Source of the DNA: Pseudomonas muyukensis
GTDB lineage: Bacteria; Pseudomonadota; Gammaproteobacteria; Pseudomonadales; Pseudomonadaceae
Assembly (NCBI RefSeq): GCF_019139535.1
Contig: NZ_CP077073.1
Span: 877,001 to 941,000 of the forward strand
DNA length: 64,000 nt
Direction of reading: 5' to 3'
Notes under the pieces: model-generated
The model's input: only the letters and a program-made list of their open reading frames with translations
The model's database searches: none
What the model was told of the DNA's origin: nothing
Part shown: positions 55,086 through 64,000 of the stretch, piece by piece
How positions within the stretch are numbered: position 1 is the stretch's first letter
Layout: each line of letters opens with the position of its first letter
Made by a program: the position numbers and the translations under genes

Positions 55086-57359
55086 ATGCTCAATACGCTG
55101 CGCAAGATCGTCCAGGAAGTGAACTCCGCCAAAGATCTCAAGACGGCGTTGGGGATCATTGTCTTGCGCGTCAAGGAAGCCATGGGCAGCCAGGTCTGCT
55201 CGGTGTACCTGCTCGACCCGGACAGCAACCGCTTCGTGCTGATGGCCACCGAGGGCCTGAACAAGCGCTCCATCGGCAAGGTCAGCATGGCCCCCAACGA
55301 GGGCCTGGTCGGCCTGGTCGGCACCCGCGAGGAGCCGCTCAACCTGGAGAACGCCGCCGACCACCCCCGCTACCGCTACTTCGCCGAGACCGGCGAAGAG
55401 AAATTCGCCTCCTTCCTCGGTGCGCCGATCATCCACCACCGCCGGGTGGTCGGGGTGCTGGTCATCCAGCAGAAGGAGCGCCGCCAGTTCGACGAGGGCG
55501 AGGAAGCCTTCCTGGTCACCATGAGCGCCCAGCTCGCCGGGGTGATCGCCCACGCCGAGGCCACCGGCTCGATCCGTGGCCTGGGGCGCCAGGGCAAGGG
55601 CATTCAGGAGGCGCGCTTCGTCGGCGTGCCGGGTTCGCCCGGCGCGGCGGTCGGCCGTGCCGTGGTGATGCTGCCCCCCGCCGACCTGGAAGTGGTGCCG
55701 GACAAGACCGTCGAGGACATCGACAACGAACTGAAACTGTTCAACAACGCCCTTGAAGGCGTGCGCGAGGACATGCGCAAGCTGTCGGCCAAGCTGGCCA
55801 CCCAGCTGCGCCCCGAGGAGCGCGCGCTGTTCGATGTGTACCTGATGATGCTCGAGGACGCCGCCCTCGGTGGCGAGGTGATCGAGGTCATCAAGACCGG
55901 CCAGTGGGCCCAGGGCGCGCTGCGCCAGGTGGTCGGCGAGCACGTCAACCGCTTCGAACTGATGGACGACGACTACCTGCGCGAGCGTGCCTCCGACGTC
56001 AAGGACCTCGGCCGGCGCCTGCTCGCCTACCTGCAGGAAGCGCGCTCGCAGTCGCTGGTGTACCAGGACAACACCATCCTGGTCAGCGAGGAGCTGACCC
56101 CGGCCATGCTTGGCGAGGTGCCGGAAGGCAAGCTGGTGGGCCTGGTGTCGGTGCTCGGCTCGGGTAACTCCCATGTGGCGATCCTCGCCCGGGCCATGGG
56201 CATTCCCACCGTCATGGGCCTGGTCGACCTGCCGTATTCGAAGGTCGATGGCATCGAGCTGATCGTCGACGGCTACAAGGGCGAGGTGTTCACCAACCCC
56301 GGCGAAGTGCTGCGCAAGCAGTACAGCGACGTGGTCGAGGAGGAGCGCCAACTGGCCAAGGGCCTCGACGCCCTGCGCGAGCTGCCCTGCATCACCCCTG
56401 ACGGCCATCGCATGCCGCTGTGGGTCAACACCGGCCTGCTCGCCGATGTCGCCCGCGCCCAGCAGCGTGGCGCCGAGGGCGTCGGCCTGTACCGCACCGA
56501 AGTGCCGTTCATGATCAACCAGCGCTTCCCCAGCGAGAAGGAACAGCTGGCGATCTACCGCGAGCAGTTGCAGGCCTTCCACCCGCTGCCGGTGACCATG
56601 CGCAGCCTCGACATCGGCGGCGACAAGTCGCTGTCGTACTTCCCGATCAAGGAAGAGAACCCGTTCCTTGGCTGGCGCGGCATTCGCGTGACCCTCGACC
56701 ACCCGGAAATCTTCCTGGTGCAGACCCGCGCCATGCTCAAGGCCAGCGAGGGCCTGAACAACCTGCGCATCCTGCTGCCGATGATTTCCGGCATCCACGA
56801 GCTGGAAGAAGCCCAGCACCTGATCCACCGCGCCTGGGGCGAGGTGCGGGACGAAGGTACCGACGTGCCGATGCCGCCGGTGGGGGTGATGGTGGAGATT
56901 CCGGCCGCGGTGTACCAGACCCGCGAACTGGCGCGCCAGGTGGACTTCCTGTCGGTCGGCTCCAACGACCTGACCCAGTACCTGCTGGCGGTGGACCGCA
57001 ACAATCCACGGGTCGCCGACCTCTACGACTACCTGCACCCGGCGGTGCTGCAAGCGTTGCAGACGGTGGTCAGCGTCGCCCACGAGGAAGGCAAGCCGGT
57101 GAGCATCTGCGGCGAAATGGCCGGGGACCCGGCGGCGGCGATCCTGTTGATGGCCATGGGCTTCGACAGCTTGTCGATGAACGCCACCAACCTGCCGAAG
57201 GTCAAGTGGATGCTGCGCCAGGTCAACCTGGGCAAGGCCCGCGAGTTGCTGGCCGACGCCATGAGCCACGACAACCCGCAAGTTATCCACAGCTCGTTGC
57301 AACTGGCGCTGAAGAACCTTGGCCTGGCGCGGATGATCGGGCCGAACAAGACCCTCTGA
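55086..57359 (+). CDS. ptsP: Phosphoenolpyruvate phosphotransferase of the nitrogen PTS (EI-Ntr)
   Basis: Enzyme I of the PTS-Ntr chain (to NPr and EIIA-Ntr), a regulatory phosphorelay. The 757-aa protein has an N-terminal GAF domain (about 1-160), then the EI phospho-histidine domain with His363 in GSGNSHVAILARAMGIP, and the C-terminal PEP-binding barrel with MRSLDIGGDKSLSYFPIKEE and FLSVGSNDLTQYLLAVDRNN. It is cotranscribed with rppH. Confidence 0.96.
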   Translation: MLNTLRKIVQEVNSAKDLKTALGIIVLRVKEAMGSQVCSVYLLDPDSNRFVLMATEGLNKRSIGKVSMAPNEGLVGLVGTREEPLNLENAADHPRYRYFAETGEEKFASFLGAPIIHHRRVVGVLVIQQKERRQFDEGEEAFLVTMSAQLAGVIAHAEATGSIRGLGRQGKGIQEARFVGVPGSPGAAVGRAVVMLPPADLEVVPDKTVEDIDNELKLFNNALEGVREDMRKLSAKLATQLRPEERALFDVYLMMLEDAALGGEVIEVIKTGQWAQGALRQVVGEHVNRFELMDDDYLRERASDVKDLGRRLLAYLQEARSQSLVYQDNTILVSEELTPAMLGEVPEGKLVGLVSVLGSGNSHVAILARAMGIPTVMGLVDLPYSKVDGIELIVDGYKGEVFTNPGEVLRKQYSDVVEEERQLAKGLDALRELPCITPDGHRMPLWVNTGLLADVARAQQRGAEGVGLYRTEVPFMINQRFPSEKEQLAIYREQLQAFHPLPVTMRSLDIGGDKSLSYFPIKEENPFLGWRGIRVTLDHPEIFLVQTRAMLKASEGLNNLRILLPMISGIHELEEAQHLIHRAWGEVRDEGTDVPMPPVGVMVEIPAAVYQTRELARQVDFLSVGSNDLTQYLLAVDRNNPRVADLYDYLHPAVLQALQTVVSVAHEEGKPVSICGEMAGDPAAAILLMAMGFDSLSMNATNLPKVKWMLRQVNLGKARELLADAMSHDNPQVIHSSLQLALKNLGLARMIGPNKTL

Positions 57360-57375
57360 TTCGCGGCGCCTGGAC

Positions 57376-57458
57376 GGGCCCTTTCGCCGGCAAAGCCGGC
57401 TCCTACGACGGTCGCGGCGTTACGCCTATCCTGTAGGAGCCGGCTTTGCCGGCGAACC
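57376..57458. repeat. REP pair between convergent ptsP and NRDE gene
   Basis: TTCGCCGGCAAAGCCGGCTC (57383-57402) and its exact inverse (57437-57456) form a 24-bp perfect pair with a 26-nt loop. Confidence 0.85.
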
Positions 57459-57472
57459 GTCCGTAAACCACC

Positions 57473-58219
57473 TCAAACCTCCAGGCTGACCTCCCCGAGG
57501 TGCCCGCCAAACGGCCCGAAACTGCGCTCGACCATCCGCCGCCGCCCCTGGCCGTCCACGATCAGCACCGTGCTCGCCCGCGTCCCGTAGTTCTGGCTGG
57601 CAATGAACACGCTCGACAGCAGTCGCTCGGTGGCCAGCCCCACTCCAGTCTCAGGTAGGTCGCCGTCCAACGCAGGCTGTGTATCGCCCAGCAGCGCCAA
57701 TAGCCGCTGTGGATCGGCGCTCTCAAGCAATCCCTCCAACCCACTGCGGGCCTTCACCAGCTTCGGCCAAGGCGTATCCAGCCCGGCATTCGACAGCCCG
57801 TAGACCCCGGCGTCCAACAAGCGTGGCGCCGGCTCTCGGCCATGCAGGTAGCCCAGCCGCTCGCTGTCTCCCACCAGCAGGTTGAACCCCGCGTAGTGCC
57901 CGCTACGGCTGGCCACCTGGTCCAGGTAGGCCTCCACCCCCAGCTCGCCTTGCAGGTACGCCGCCACCAACTCGCCCCGTGAGCGCGGCCCCACCGGCTG
58001 GCCTGGGGCGCGGATGTTGGTCAGCGCCGCGAAGCGCCCGCCCGGGCCGATACCCAGCCAGGTGCCGCCGGCTTCCAGGTCGCGCCCGGCATGCACCCCC
58101 GGGGCATCCTCCCAGGCGGCCAGGGCCTGGGTCGGCCGGGCATAGAACTCGTCGCGGTTGGCCGCGACGATCAGCGGCAAGGCATGCCCCGGCCGCCAGG
58201 CGAATACGATCAGGCACAT
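57473..58219 (-). CDS. NRDE/TANGO2-family protein
   Basis: A 248-aa protein of the NRDE (TANGO2) family, named for the conserved Asn-Arg-Asp-Glu, seen in PLIVAANRDEFYARPT. Cys2 directly after the start Met (MCLIVFAW) is the likely Ntn-hydrolase-type nucleophile. TANGO2 homologues have been linked to haem handling and lipid metabolism; the bacterial role is unclear. Confidence 0.9.
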   Translation of the reverse strand: MCLIVFAWRPGHALPLIVAANRDEFYARPTQALAAWEDAPGVHAGRDLEAGGTWLGIGPGGRFAALTNIRAPGQPVGPRSRGELVAAYLQGELGVEAYLDQVASRSGHYAGFNLLVGDSERLGYLHGREPAPRLLDAGVYGLSNAGLDTPWPKLVKARSGLEGLLESADPQRLLALLGDTQPALDGDLPETGVGLATERLLSSVFIASQNYGTRASTVLIVDGQGRRRMVERSFGPFGGHLGEVSLEV

Positions 58220-58350
58220 AGGTTGTCCCCTGTGTTTTCGGCCACTCTACCCGCGCTGCCGGCCGCTATCCATCATCTGACACAGAGTTCACTAGAGCGC
58301 CGGGCTTGGCTTCCGTTACCATGCCGGATTGTTTTCCACAGGGGCGGCGA

Positions 58351-59133
58351 ATGGAATTCGTACTGTATCTGCTGTTGGGTGCCTGCGCCGGAGTGCTGGC
58401 CGGGCTGTTCGGCGTGGGCGGCGGCATCATCATCGTGCCGGTGCTGGTGTTCAGTTTCACCCTGCAGGGCTTCGACCCGGCAGTGCTGACCCACCTGGCC
58501 GTCGGTACCTCGCTGGCGACCATCGTCTTCACCTCGATCAACGCCGTGCTCGAGCACCAGCGCAAGGGCGCGGTGCAGTGGCCGATCTTCGCCTGGATGA
58601 CCCTGGGCATCCTGCTCGGCGCGCTGGTCGGGGCCAAGACCGCCTCGTTGATCCAGGGCCCGATACTGCAGAAGATCATCGGCGTGTTCGCCCTGGTGAT
58701 CGCCGTGCAGATGGCCCTGGACTTCAAGCCCAAGGCCAGCCGCGGCATCCCCGGCAAGCCGGGCCTGAGTGCCGCTGGCGGGGTGATCGGCTGGGCCTCG
58801 GCGATCTTCGGCATCGGTGGCGGCTCCTTGACCGTGCCGTTCCTGACCTGGCGCAGCCTGCCCATGCAGCAGGCGGTGGCGACTTCGTCGGCCTGCGGCC
58901 TGCCGATCGCCCTGGCCAGTGCCCTGAGCTTCATGTGGCTGGGCTGGCACGAAACCCACCTGCCGGCGCACAGCCTCGGTTACGTATACCTGCCGGCGCT
59001 GCTCGGCATCGCCGTGACCAGCATGTTCTTCGCCCGCTTCGGTGCGCGCCTGGCGCACAAGTTGTCGCCGCGTCTGCTCAAGCGCCTGTTCGCCGCGTTG
59101 CTGTTCTGCGTCGGCCTGAGCTTCCTGATTTGA
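58351..59133 (+). CDS. TSUP/TauE-family sulfite/anion exporter
   Basis: A 260-aa membrane protein of the TSUP (TauE/SafE) family with about eight spans and two pseudo-repeats, [15 protein letters not shown] and [14 protein letters not shown]. Members carry sulfite, sulfoacetate or other anions. ATG 58351 is used because [20 protein letters not shown] starts the first span; the frame opens 15 codons earlier. It precedes lgt by 16 nt and may share its transcript. Confidence 0.87.
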   Translation: MEFVLYLLLGACAGVLAGLFGVGGGIIIVPVLVFSFTLQGFDPAVLTHLAVGTSLATIVFTSINAVLEHQRKGAVQWPIFAWMTLGILLGALVGAKTASLIQGPILQKIIGVFALVIAVQMALDFKPKASRGIPGKPGLSAAGGVIGWASAIFGIGGGSLTVPFLTWRSLPMQQAVATSSACGLPIALASALSFMWLGWHETHLPAHSLGYVYLPALLGIAVTSMFFARFGARLAHKLSPRLLKRLFAALLFCVGLSFLI

Positions 59134-59149
59134 ACCAAGAGGAATAACC

Positions 59150-59959
59150 ATGCTGCCTTACCCGCAGATCGACCCCGTGGCCGTGGCCCTCGGGCCGCTG
59201 AAAATCCACTGGTACGGCCTGATGTACCTGATCGGCATCGGCGGCGCCTGGCTGCTGGCCTCGCGCCGGCTGAACCGCTTCGACCCGAGCTGGAACCGCG
59301 AGAAACTCTCCGACCTGGTGTTCTGGTTGTCGATGGGGGTGATCGTCGGCGGCCGCCTGGGCTACGTGCTGTTCTACGACCTGCACCAGTACCTGGCCAA
59401 CCCGACGCTGATCTTCGAGGTGTGGAAGGGCGGCATGTCGTTCCACGGCGGCTTTATCGGCGTGATGCTGGCGGCGCTGTGGTTCGGCAAGCGCAACAAC
59501 AAGTCGTTCTTCGAGCTGATGGACTTCGTCGCCCCGCTGGTGCCGATCGGCCTGGGCGCCGGGCGCATTGGCAACTTCATCAACGCCGAGCTGTGGGGCA
59601 AGGCCACCGATGTGCCGTGGGCCATGGTGTTCCCGCCGTTCAGCGACCCGGCCCAGTTGCCACGTCACCCGTCGCAGCTGTACCAGTTCGCCCTCGAAGG
59701 TGTGGCATTATTCGCCATCCTTTGGCTGTACTCGCGCAAGCCGCGCCCGACCATGGCGGTTTCCGGCATGTTCGCGCTGTTCTACGGCATTTTCCGCTTC
59801 ATCGTGGAGTTCGTGCGGGTACCCGACGCCCAGCTCGGCTACATCGCCTTCGGCTGGTTGACCATGGGTCAGTTGCTCTGCGTGCCGATGATCGTCGGCG
59901 GCATCTTCCTGATCTGGCTGGCCTACAACCGCAAACCGACGGCCAAGGCCACCGTTTGA
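59150..59959 (+). CDS. lgt: Prolipoprotein diacylglyceryl transferase
   Basis: Inner-membrane enzyme that attaches diacylglycerol to the lipobox cysteine of prolipoproteins. The 269-aa protein has about seven spans, the HGGFIG motif and the signature [17 protein letters not shown]. Essential in gammaproteobacteria. AAGAGGAATAACC provides its ribosome-binding site. Confidence 0.95.
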   Translation: MLPYPQIDPVAVALGPLKIHWYGLMYLIGIGGAWLLASRRLNRFDPSWNREKLSDLVFWLSMGVIVGGRLGYVLFYDLHQYLANPTLIFEVWKGGMSFHGGFIGVMLAALWFGKRNNKSFFELMDFVAPLVPIGLGAGRIGNFINAELWGKATDVPWAMVFPPFSDPAQLPRHPSQLYQFALEGVALFAILWLYSRKPRPTMAVSGMFALFYGIFRFIVEFVRVPDAQLGYIAFGWLTMGQLLCVPMIVGGIFLIWLAYNRKPTAKATV

Positions 59960-59964
59960 TTCCC

Positions 59965-59993
59965 ACGGCAGGGGCGATCCCCCTGCCGTTCTT
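59965..59993 (+). terminator. Hairpin between lgt and thyA
   Basis: ACGGCAGGGG (59965-59974), loop CGAT and one C, CCCCTGCCGT (59980-59989), followed by TCTT. Only a weak T tract, so partial termination is likely. Confidence 0.6.
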
Positions 59994-60007
59994 GCTACAG
60001 GTAAGCC

Positions 60008-60979
60008 ATGAAACAGTATCTAGACCTGGTCCGTGACGTCATCGACAACGGCACGCTGCAGCAGAACCGCACCGGCGTGCGCACCATCAGCCTGCCGGGC
60101 GCCATGCTGCGCTTCGACCTGCAAAAAGGCTTCCCGGCCATCACCACGCGCAAGCTGGCGTTCAAGTCGGCGATCGGCGAGATGGTGGGCTTTTTGCGCA
60201 GCGTGAAGAACGCTGGCGAGTTCCGCGACCTGGGCTGCAAGGTCTGGGACCAGAACGCCAACGAGAATGCCCAGTGGCTGGCCAACCCGTTCCGCCAGGG
60301 CCATGACGACCTCGGCGAGATCTACGGCGTGCAGTGGCGCCAGTGGCCGGGCTACAAGCGCATCCCGCTGAGCAACCCGGCGGCCATCGAAATGGCCGAA
60401 CAGGCGGGCTTCCGCCAGATCGCCAGGGACGAGGAGGACGGCCAGGCGTTCGTCATCCTGTACAAGGCCATCGACCAGGTGCGCCAGTGCCTGGACACCA
60501 TCGTCAACGACCCGGGCAGCCGGCGCATCCTGTTCCACGGCTGGAACTGCGCCCAGCTCGACGAGATGGCCCTGCCGCCGTGCCACTTGCTGTACCAGTT
60601 CCACCCGAATGTCGAGACCAAGGAAATCTCCCTGACGCTCTACATCCGCTCCAACGACCTGGGCCTGGGCACGCCGTTCAACCTCACCGAAGGCGCGGCG
60701 CTGCTGTCGCTGTTCGGTCGCCTGACTGGCTACACCCCGCGCTGGTTCACCTATTTCATCGGCGATGCCCATGTGTACGAGAACCACCTGGACATGCTGG
60801 GCGAGCAGATGAAGCGCGAGCCGCTGGCGGCGCCGAAGCTGGTGATCAGCGACCGTGTGCCGGAGTTCGCCAAGACTGGCAAGTATGAGCCGCAGTGGCT
60901 GGAGAAGATCGAGCCGAGCGACTTCTGGCTGGAAGGCTACGAGCACCATGCGCCGATGACGGCGCCGATGGCGGTGTAG
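60008..60979 (+). CDS. thyA: Thymidylate synthase
   Basis: Methylates dUMP to dTMP with methylene-tetrahydrofolate. Catalytic Cys lies in [10 protein letters not shown]; other marks are [13 protein letters not shown] and [12 protein letters not shown]. At 323 aa it is about 60 residues longer than E. coli ThyA because of an insert (around [20 protein letters not shown] to [10 protein letters not shown]), as in the longer L. casei-type enzymes. lgt-thyA order is widely conserved. Confidence 0.96.
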   Translation: MKQYLDLVRDVIDNGTLQQNRTGVRTISLPGAMLRFDLQKGFPAITTRKLAFKSAIGEMVGFLRSVKNAGEFRDLGCKVWDQNANENAQWLANPFRQGHDDLGEIYGVQWRQWPGYKRIPLSNPAAIEMAEQAGFRQIARDEEDGQAFVILYKAIDQVRQCLDTIVNDPGSRRILFHGWNCAQLDEMALPPCHLLYQFHPNVETKEISLTLYIRSNDLGLGTPFNLTEGAALLSLFGRLTGYTPRWFTYFIGDAHVYENHLDMLGEQMKREPLAAPKLVISDRVPEFAKTGKYEPQWLEKIEPSDFWLEGYEHHAPMTAPMAV

Positions 60980-60992
60980 TTTTTCAGATCGC

Positions 60993-61115
60993 CGGGGCTG
61001 CCTCGCAGCCCATCGCGGCACAAGGCCGCTGCCACAGGTATGGCGCAGAACCTGAAACTGCGCCGTACCTGTGGCAGCGGCCTTGAGTCGCGAAAGGGGT
61101 ACGCAGCGCCCCCAG
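60993..61115. repeat. REP-like pair between convergent thyA and cadR
   Basis: GGCCGCTGCCACAGGTA (61024-61040) is inverted as TACCTGTGGCAGCGGCC (61066-61082), flanked by GCGCA and TGCGC inner arms and by outer TCGCGGCA/TCGCGAAAGG segments. Confidence 0.8.
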
Positions 61116-61120
61116 TACTT

Positions 61121-61564
61121 TCAATGCCCGTGGCTTCTGCCTACATGGGAATGCTCGGTCTCCGGCACCGACACTGCCCCAGTGGTCTCCAACTGCTGCA
61201 AGATCGCGCACTCCGCCCCCTGCGCGTTGCACTGGCGCCTCAACTCCACCAGCTGCGTCTGCAGCGCCAGCAACCCATCGATCCTCGCCTGCACATGTTC
61301 GATATGCTCGTCGATCAGCGCATTGACGCTGCCGCACGAGCTGTCCGGGCTGTCGCGCAGGTTCAGCAGGCTGCGAATTTCGTCCAGGGTCATGTCCAGG
61401 GTGCGGCAGTTGCGGATGAAGGTCAGCCGCTCGACATGCGCCTGGGTATACACCCGGTAGTTGCCGTCGCTGCGCGCAGGCTCTGGCAGCAGCTGTTCAC
61501 GCTCGTAATAGCGAATGGTCTCGACCGCGCAGTCGGTGGCTTTGGCCAGCTCTCCGATCTTCAT
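61121..61564 (-). CDS. cadR: Cadmium-responsive MerR-family regulator
   Basis: A 147-aa MerR-type activator/repressor with an N-terminal winged HTH (MKIGELAKATDCAVETIRYY) and a dimerisation helix. The cadmium ligands Cys77, Cys112 and Cys119 are all present, as in P. putida CadR, and the C-terminal His-rich tail ETEHSHVGRSHGH forms the second metal site. It controls the divergent cadA. AGATC-rich sequence precedes the ATG. Confidence 0.96.
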   Translation of the reverse strand: MKIGELAKATDCAVETIRYYEREQLLPEPARSDGNYRVYTQAHVERLTFIRNCRTLDMTLDEIRSLLNLRDSPDSSCGSVNALIDEHIEHVQARIDGLLALQTQLVELRRQCNAQGAECAILQQLETTGAVSVPETEHSHVGRSHGH

Positions 61565-61588
61565 GATGGCAAATCTCCAGCAAGGGGC

Positions 61589-61619
61589 TTGACCCTATAG
61601 TGGCTACAGGGTGTTCACT
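61589..61619 (+). promoter_or_regulatory. CadR operator and cadA promoter
   Basis: ACCCTATAG (61592-61600)-TGG-CTACAGGGT (61604-61612) is a dyad with one mismatch. It sits between TTGACC (61589-61594) and TTCACT (61614-61619), a 19-bp spacer typical of MerR-family promoters that the regulator untwists on metal binding. It faces cadA. Confidence 0.85.
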
Positions 61620-61633
61620 TGGCAACAACCCTC

Positions 61634-61732
61634 CCCGTAGGAGCCGGCTTGCCGGCGAAGGCGTCAGCAGGAACGGCACCTTTGCCTGGGCGGACGCTTT
61701 CGCCAGCTAGGCTGGCTCCTACAGGAAGCAAG
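61634..61732. repeat. REP-like pair in the cadA leader
   Basis: CCGTAGGAGCCGGCTTGCCG (from 61635) and TTCGCCAGCTAGGCTGGCTC (from about 61700) are imperfect inverse copies lying between the cadA promoter and its start codon, so they would be transcribed in the mRNA leader. Confidence 0.75.
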
Positions 61733-61752
61733 CACCCTTTAAGGACGATGCC

Positions 61753-63999
61753 ATGAACCAGCCTGTCAGCCCCGAACACAAGCATGACCACGACCATGGT
61801 GAACAGGGTCATGGCCACGAACCCCATGCGCACAGTTGCTGCGGCTCTCACGCCGCGCCGGCCAAGGTGCAATTGACCGAGAAGGCCAGCGACCAGGCGC
61901 GCCTCAGTCGCTTTCGCATCGAGGCCATGGATTGCCCCACCGAGCAGACCCTGATCCAGGACAAGCTGGGCAAGCTGGCCGGCATCGAGCAACTGGAGTT
62001 CAATCTGATCAACCGGGTGCTCGGCGTGCGCCACACCCTGGGCGATACCGCCGAGATCGAGCGGGCCATCGACAGCCTGGGCATGAAGGCCGAGCCGCTG
62101 GCCGCCGAGGACGATGGCAGCGCCGCTGCGCCCCAGGCCGCCAAGACCCGCTGGTGGCCGCTGGCCTTGTCGGGGGTTGCCGCCATCGCCGCAGAGCTTG
62201 CGCACTTCTCTGGCAAGGCCCCGGAGTGGCTGGTGGCCGCGCTGGCCTTGGCCGCGATCATCGGCTGTGGCCTGGGCACCTACAAGAAGGGCTGGATCGC
62301 CCTGAAAAACCGCAACCTCAATATCAACGCGCTGATGAGCATCGCCGTGACCGGCGCCGTGCTGATCGGCCAGTGGCCGGAAGCGGCGATGGTGATGGTG
62401 CTGTTCACCGTCGCCGAGCTGATCGAGGCGCGCTCGCTGGACCGCGCGCGCAATGCCATTGGCGGGTTGATGCAGCTGGCGCCGGACATGGCCACCGTAC
62501 AGCAGGCCGATGGCCAGTGGCGCGAAGTCGATGTGCGCGAGGTGGCCATCGGTGCCCTGGTGCGGGTGCGCCCAGGCGAGCGTATCGGCCTGGACGGCGA
62601 GGTGGTCAGTGGCCAGTCCAGCGTCGACCAGGCGCCGATCACCGGCGAAAGCCTGCCAGTGGAGAAAGCCGTGGGCGACAAGCTGTTCGCCGGCACCATC
62701 AACCAGGCGGGTTCGCTGGAATACCGTGTCACCGCGGGCGCTGGCCAGTCGACCCTGGCGCGCATCATCAAGGCGGTCGAAGAAGCCCAGGGCGCCCGTG
62801 CGCCGACCCAGCGCTTCGTCGACCAGTTCTCGCGCATCTATACCCCGGTGGTGTTCGCCGTGGCCCTGGCGGTAGCGATCATCCCGCCGCTGTTCATGGC
62901 CGGTGCCTGGTTCGACTGGATCTACCGGGCCCTGGTGCTGCTGGTGGTGGCCTGCCCGTGCGCGCTGGTGATCTCCACCCCGGTGACCATCGTCAGCGGC
63001 CTGGCCGCGGCGGCGCGCAAGGGCATCCTGATCAAGGGCGGGGTGTACCTGGAAGGCGGTCGCAAGCTGGACTACCTGGCCCTGGACAAGACCGGCACCA
63101 TCACCCACGGCAAGCCGGTGCAGACCGACAGCCAAGTGCTCGACAGGCTGTTCGAAGACCGCGCCCAGGCCCTGGCCGCCAGCCTGGCGGCCCGCTCCGA
63201 CCACCCGGTGTCCGGTGCCATCGCCCTGTTCGCCAAGGACCAGGGGCTGGTCCTGAGCGAAGTCAGCGAATTCGCGGCGCTGGCCGGGCGTGGTGTGCGC
63301 GGTGATATCGACGGTCAGACCTACCACCTGGGCAACCATCGCCTGGTCGAGGAGCTGGGTTTGTGCTCGGCGCAGTTGGAGGCGCAGTTGGACGTGCTGG
63401 AGCGCCAGGGCAAGACCGTGGTGTTGCTGCTCGATCGCAGTGGCCCGCTGGCGCTGTTCGCCGTGGCCGACACGGTCAAGGACAGCAGCCGCGAGGCGAT
63501 AGCCGAGTTGCATGAGTTGGGTATCAAGACGGTCATGCTGACCGGCGACAATCCGCACACCGCCCAGGCGATCGCCGCCCAGGTGGGGATCGACCGCGCC
63601 GAGGGCAACCTGCTGCCGGCGGACAAGCTGGCCAGCATCGAAGCCCTGTACGCCCAGCAGCACCGTGTCGGCATGGTCGGTGACGGCATCAACGACGCGC
63701 CGGCCCTGGCCCGCGCCGAAATCGGCTTCGCCATGGCCGCCGCGGGTACCGACACGGCCATCGAGACCGCCGACGTGGCGTTGATGGACGATGACTTGCG
63801 CAAAATCCCGGCGTTCGTCAGGCTGTCGCGCCAATGTGGGGCGATCCTCACCCAGAACATCGTGCTGGCCCTGGGGATCAAGGCGATTTTCCTGGCGATC
63901 ACCTTCGCGGGCATGGCGACCATGTGGATGGCGGTGTTCGCCGACATGGGGGTGAGCTTGCTGGTGGTGTTCAACGGCCTGCGCCTGCTGCGCAAGTAG
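61753..63999 (+). CDS. cadA: Cadmium/zinc-exporting P1B-type ATPase
   Basis: Heavy-metal efflux pump of the inner membrane, 748 aa, complete to its TAG one base before the window end. It has a His-rich N-terminus ([20 protein letters not shown] then CC), one HMA domain with the Zn/Cd-type EAMDCPTEQ, the membrane Cys-Pro-Cys at 401-403 (VVACPCALV), the phosphorylated Asp445 in [11 protein letters not shown] and the hinge [15 protein letters not shown] precedes the ATG. Regulated by CadR. Confidence 0.96.
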   Translation: MNQPVSPEHKHDHDHGEQGHGHEPHAHSCCGSHAAPAKVQLTEKASDQARLSRFRIEAMDCPTEQTLIQDKLGKLAGIEQLEFNLINRVLGVRHTLGDTAEIERAIDSLGMKAEPLAAEDDGSAAAPQAAKTRWWPLALSGVAAIAAELAHFSGKAPEWLVAALALAAIIGCGLGTYKKGWIALKNRNLNINALMSIAVTGAVLIGQWPEAAMVMVLFTVAELIEARSLDRARNAIGGLMQLAPDMATVQQADGQWREVDVREVAIGALVRVRPGERIGLDGEVVSGQSSVDQAPITGESLPVEKAVGDKLFAGTINQAGSLEYRVTAGAGQSTLARIIKAVEEAQGARAPTQRFVDQFSRIYTPVVFAVALAVAIIPPLFMAGAWFDWIYRALVLLVVACPCALVISTPVTIVSGLAAAARKGILIKGGVYLEGGRKLDYLALDKTGTITHGKPVQTDSQVLDRLFEDRAQALAASLAARSDHPVSGAIALFAKDQGLVLSEVSEFAALAGRGVRGDIDGQTYHLGNHRLVEELGLCSAQLEAQLDVLERQGKTVVLLLDRSGPLALFAVADTVKDSSREAIAELHELGIKTVMLTGDNPHTAQAIAAQVGIDRAEGNLLPADKLASIEALYAQQHRVGMVGDGINDAPALARAEIGFAMAAAGTDTAIETADVALMDDDLRKIPAFVRLSRQCGAILTQNIVLALGIKAIFLAITFAGMATMWMAVFADMGVSLLVVFNGLRLLRK

Positions 64000-64000
64000 C

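Noticed and set aside
54999..57302. 767-codon minus-strand open frame opposite ptsP
   Set aside because: Antisense shadow of a clear EI-Ntr gene; no start signal or recognisable domain.
60008..60979. ThyA insert as a fusion or intervening element
   Set aside because: Longer thymidylate synthases with an insert at this position are known (L. casei type), and the frame and catalytic residues are intact.
61615..63834. 739-codon minus-strand open frame opposite cadA
   Set aside because: Antisense shadow; it also runs through the REP pair and the CadR operator region.

Overview
The window is a stretch of a high-GC gammaproteobacterial chromosome that looks like the Pseudomonas putida group. The reasons are gene content and order (tau/lsfA/ssu sulfur genes; gshA-tex-ompR-envZ-rimK-hslR-hslO-pckA; serA-rpiA-ilvA-rppH-ptsP-lgt-thyA-cadR-cadA), protein lengths that fit known P. 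putida proteins (TauD 277 aa, CadR 147 aa with Cys77/112/119), and many paired REP-like inverted repeats between genes. I see no tRNA, rRNA, CRISPR array, prophage or insertion sequence. Assignments come from reading the translated sequence and from memory of the families; no database was searched.

Region 1 (1-16,160) is a sulfur-acquisition block: a cystine-type ABC transporter (partial at the left edge), serine acetyltransferase epsC, a BetT-type choline transporter with a palindromic operator, tauABCD for taurine, an OprD/OprE-type porin, the 1-Cys peroxiredoxin lsfA, and ssuEADCBF for alkanesulfonates. Several of these genes have AT-rich upstream regions containing GGAATAA cores, which suggests one shared sulfur-starvation control (CysB is the obvious candidate).

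Region 2 (16,170-29,380) is conserved housekeeping and stress: a TetR regulator, gshA, a hotdog thioesterase, tex, the ompR-envZ two-component pair (AmgRS-like), rimK-rimB (ribosomal S6 modification), hslR, a PAP2 phosphatase, hslO (Hsp33) and pckA.

Region 3 (29,380-37,780) holds a second-type tonB-exbB-exbD operon, an RBBP9-like hydrolase, an SfnR-like AAA+ regulator with no GAFTGA loop and no visible HTH, an orphan MetQ-like binding protein, a candidate 26-codon gene with a good ribosome-binding site, and a four-gene polar amino-acid ABC operon. The theme is again sulfur/amino-acid scavenging.

Region 4 (37,900-64,000) holds a penicillin-acylase-family (possible AHL acylase) gene, small uncharacterised genes, a TudS-like DUF523 protein, a half-size periplasmic binding protein, divergent serA and D-2-hydroxyglutarate dehydrogenase, two SdiA-regulated-like paralogues, rpiA, ilvA, rppH, ptsP, lgt, thyA and the cadmium-resistance pair cadR/cadA.

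As I remember P. putida KT2440 (and PAO1), the genes left of pckA and the genes right of about 30 kb lie on opposite sides of oriC. Their fusion here suggests an origin-symmetric inversion with a junction just after pckA. The best leads for new biology are the stripped-down SfnR-like protein, the one-lobe binding protein whose stop codon and its neighbour's stop codon both sit in a REP pair, the 26-codon ORF with its structured leader, and the shared GGAATAA promoter signature.
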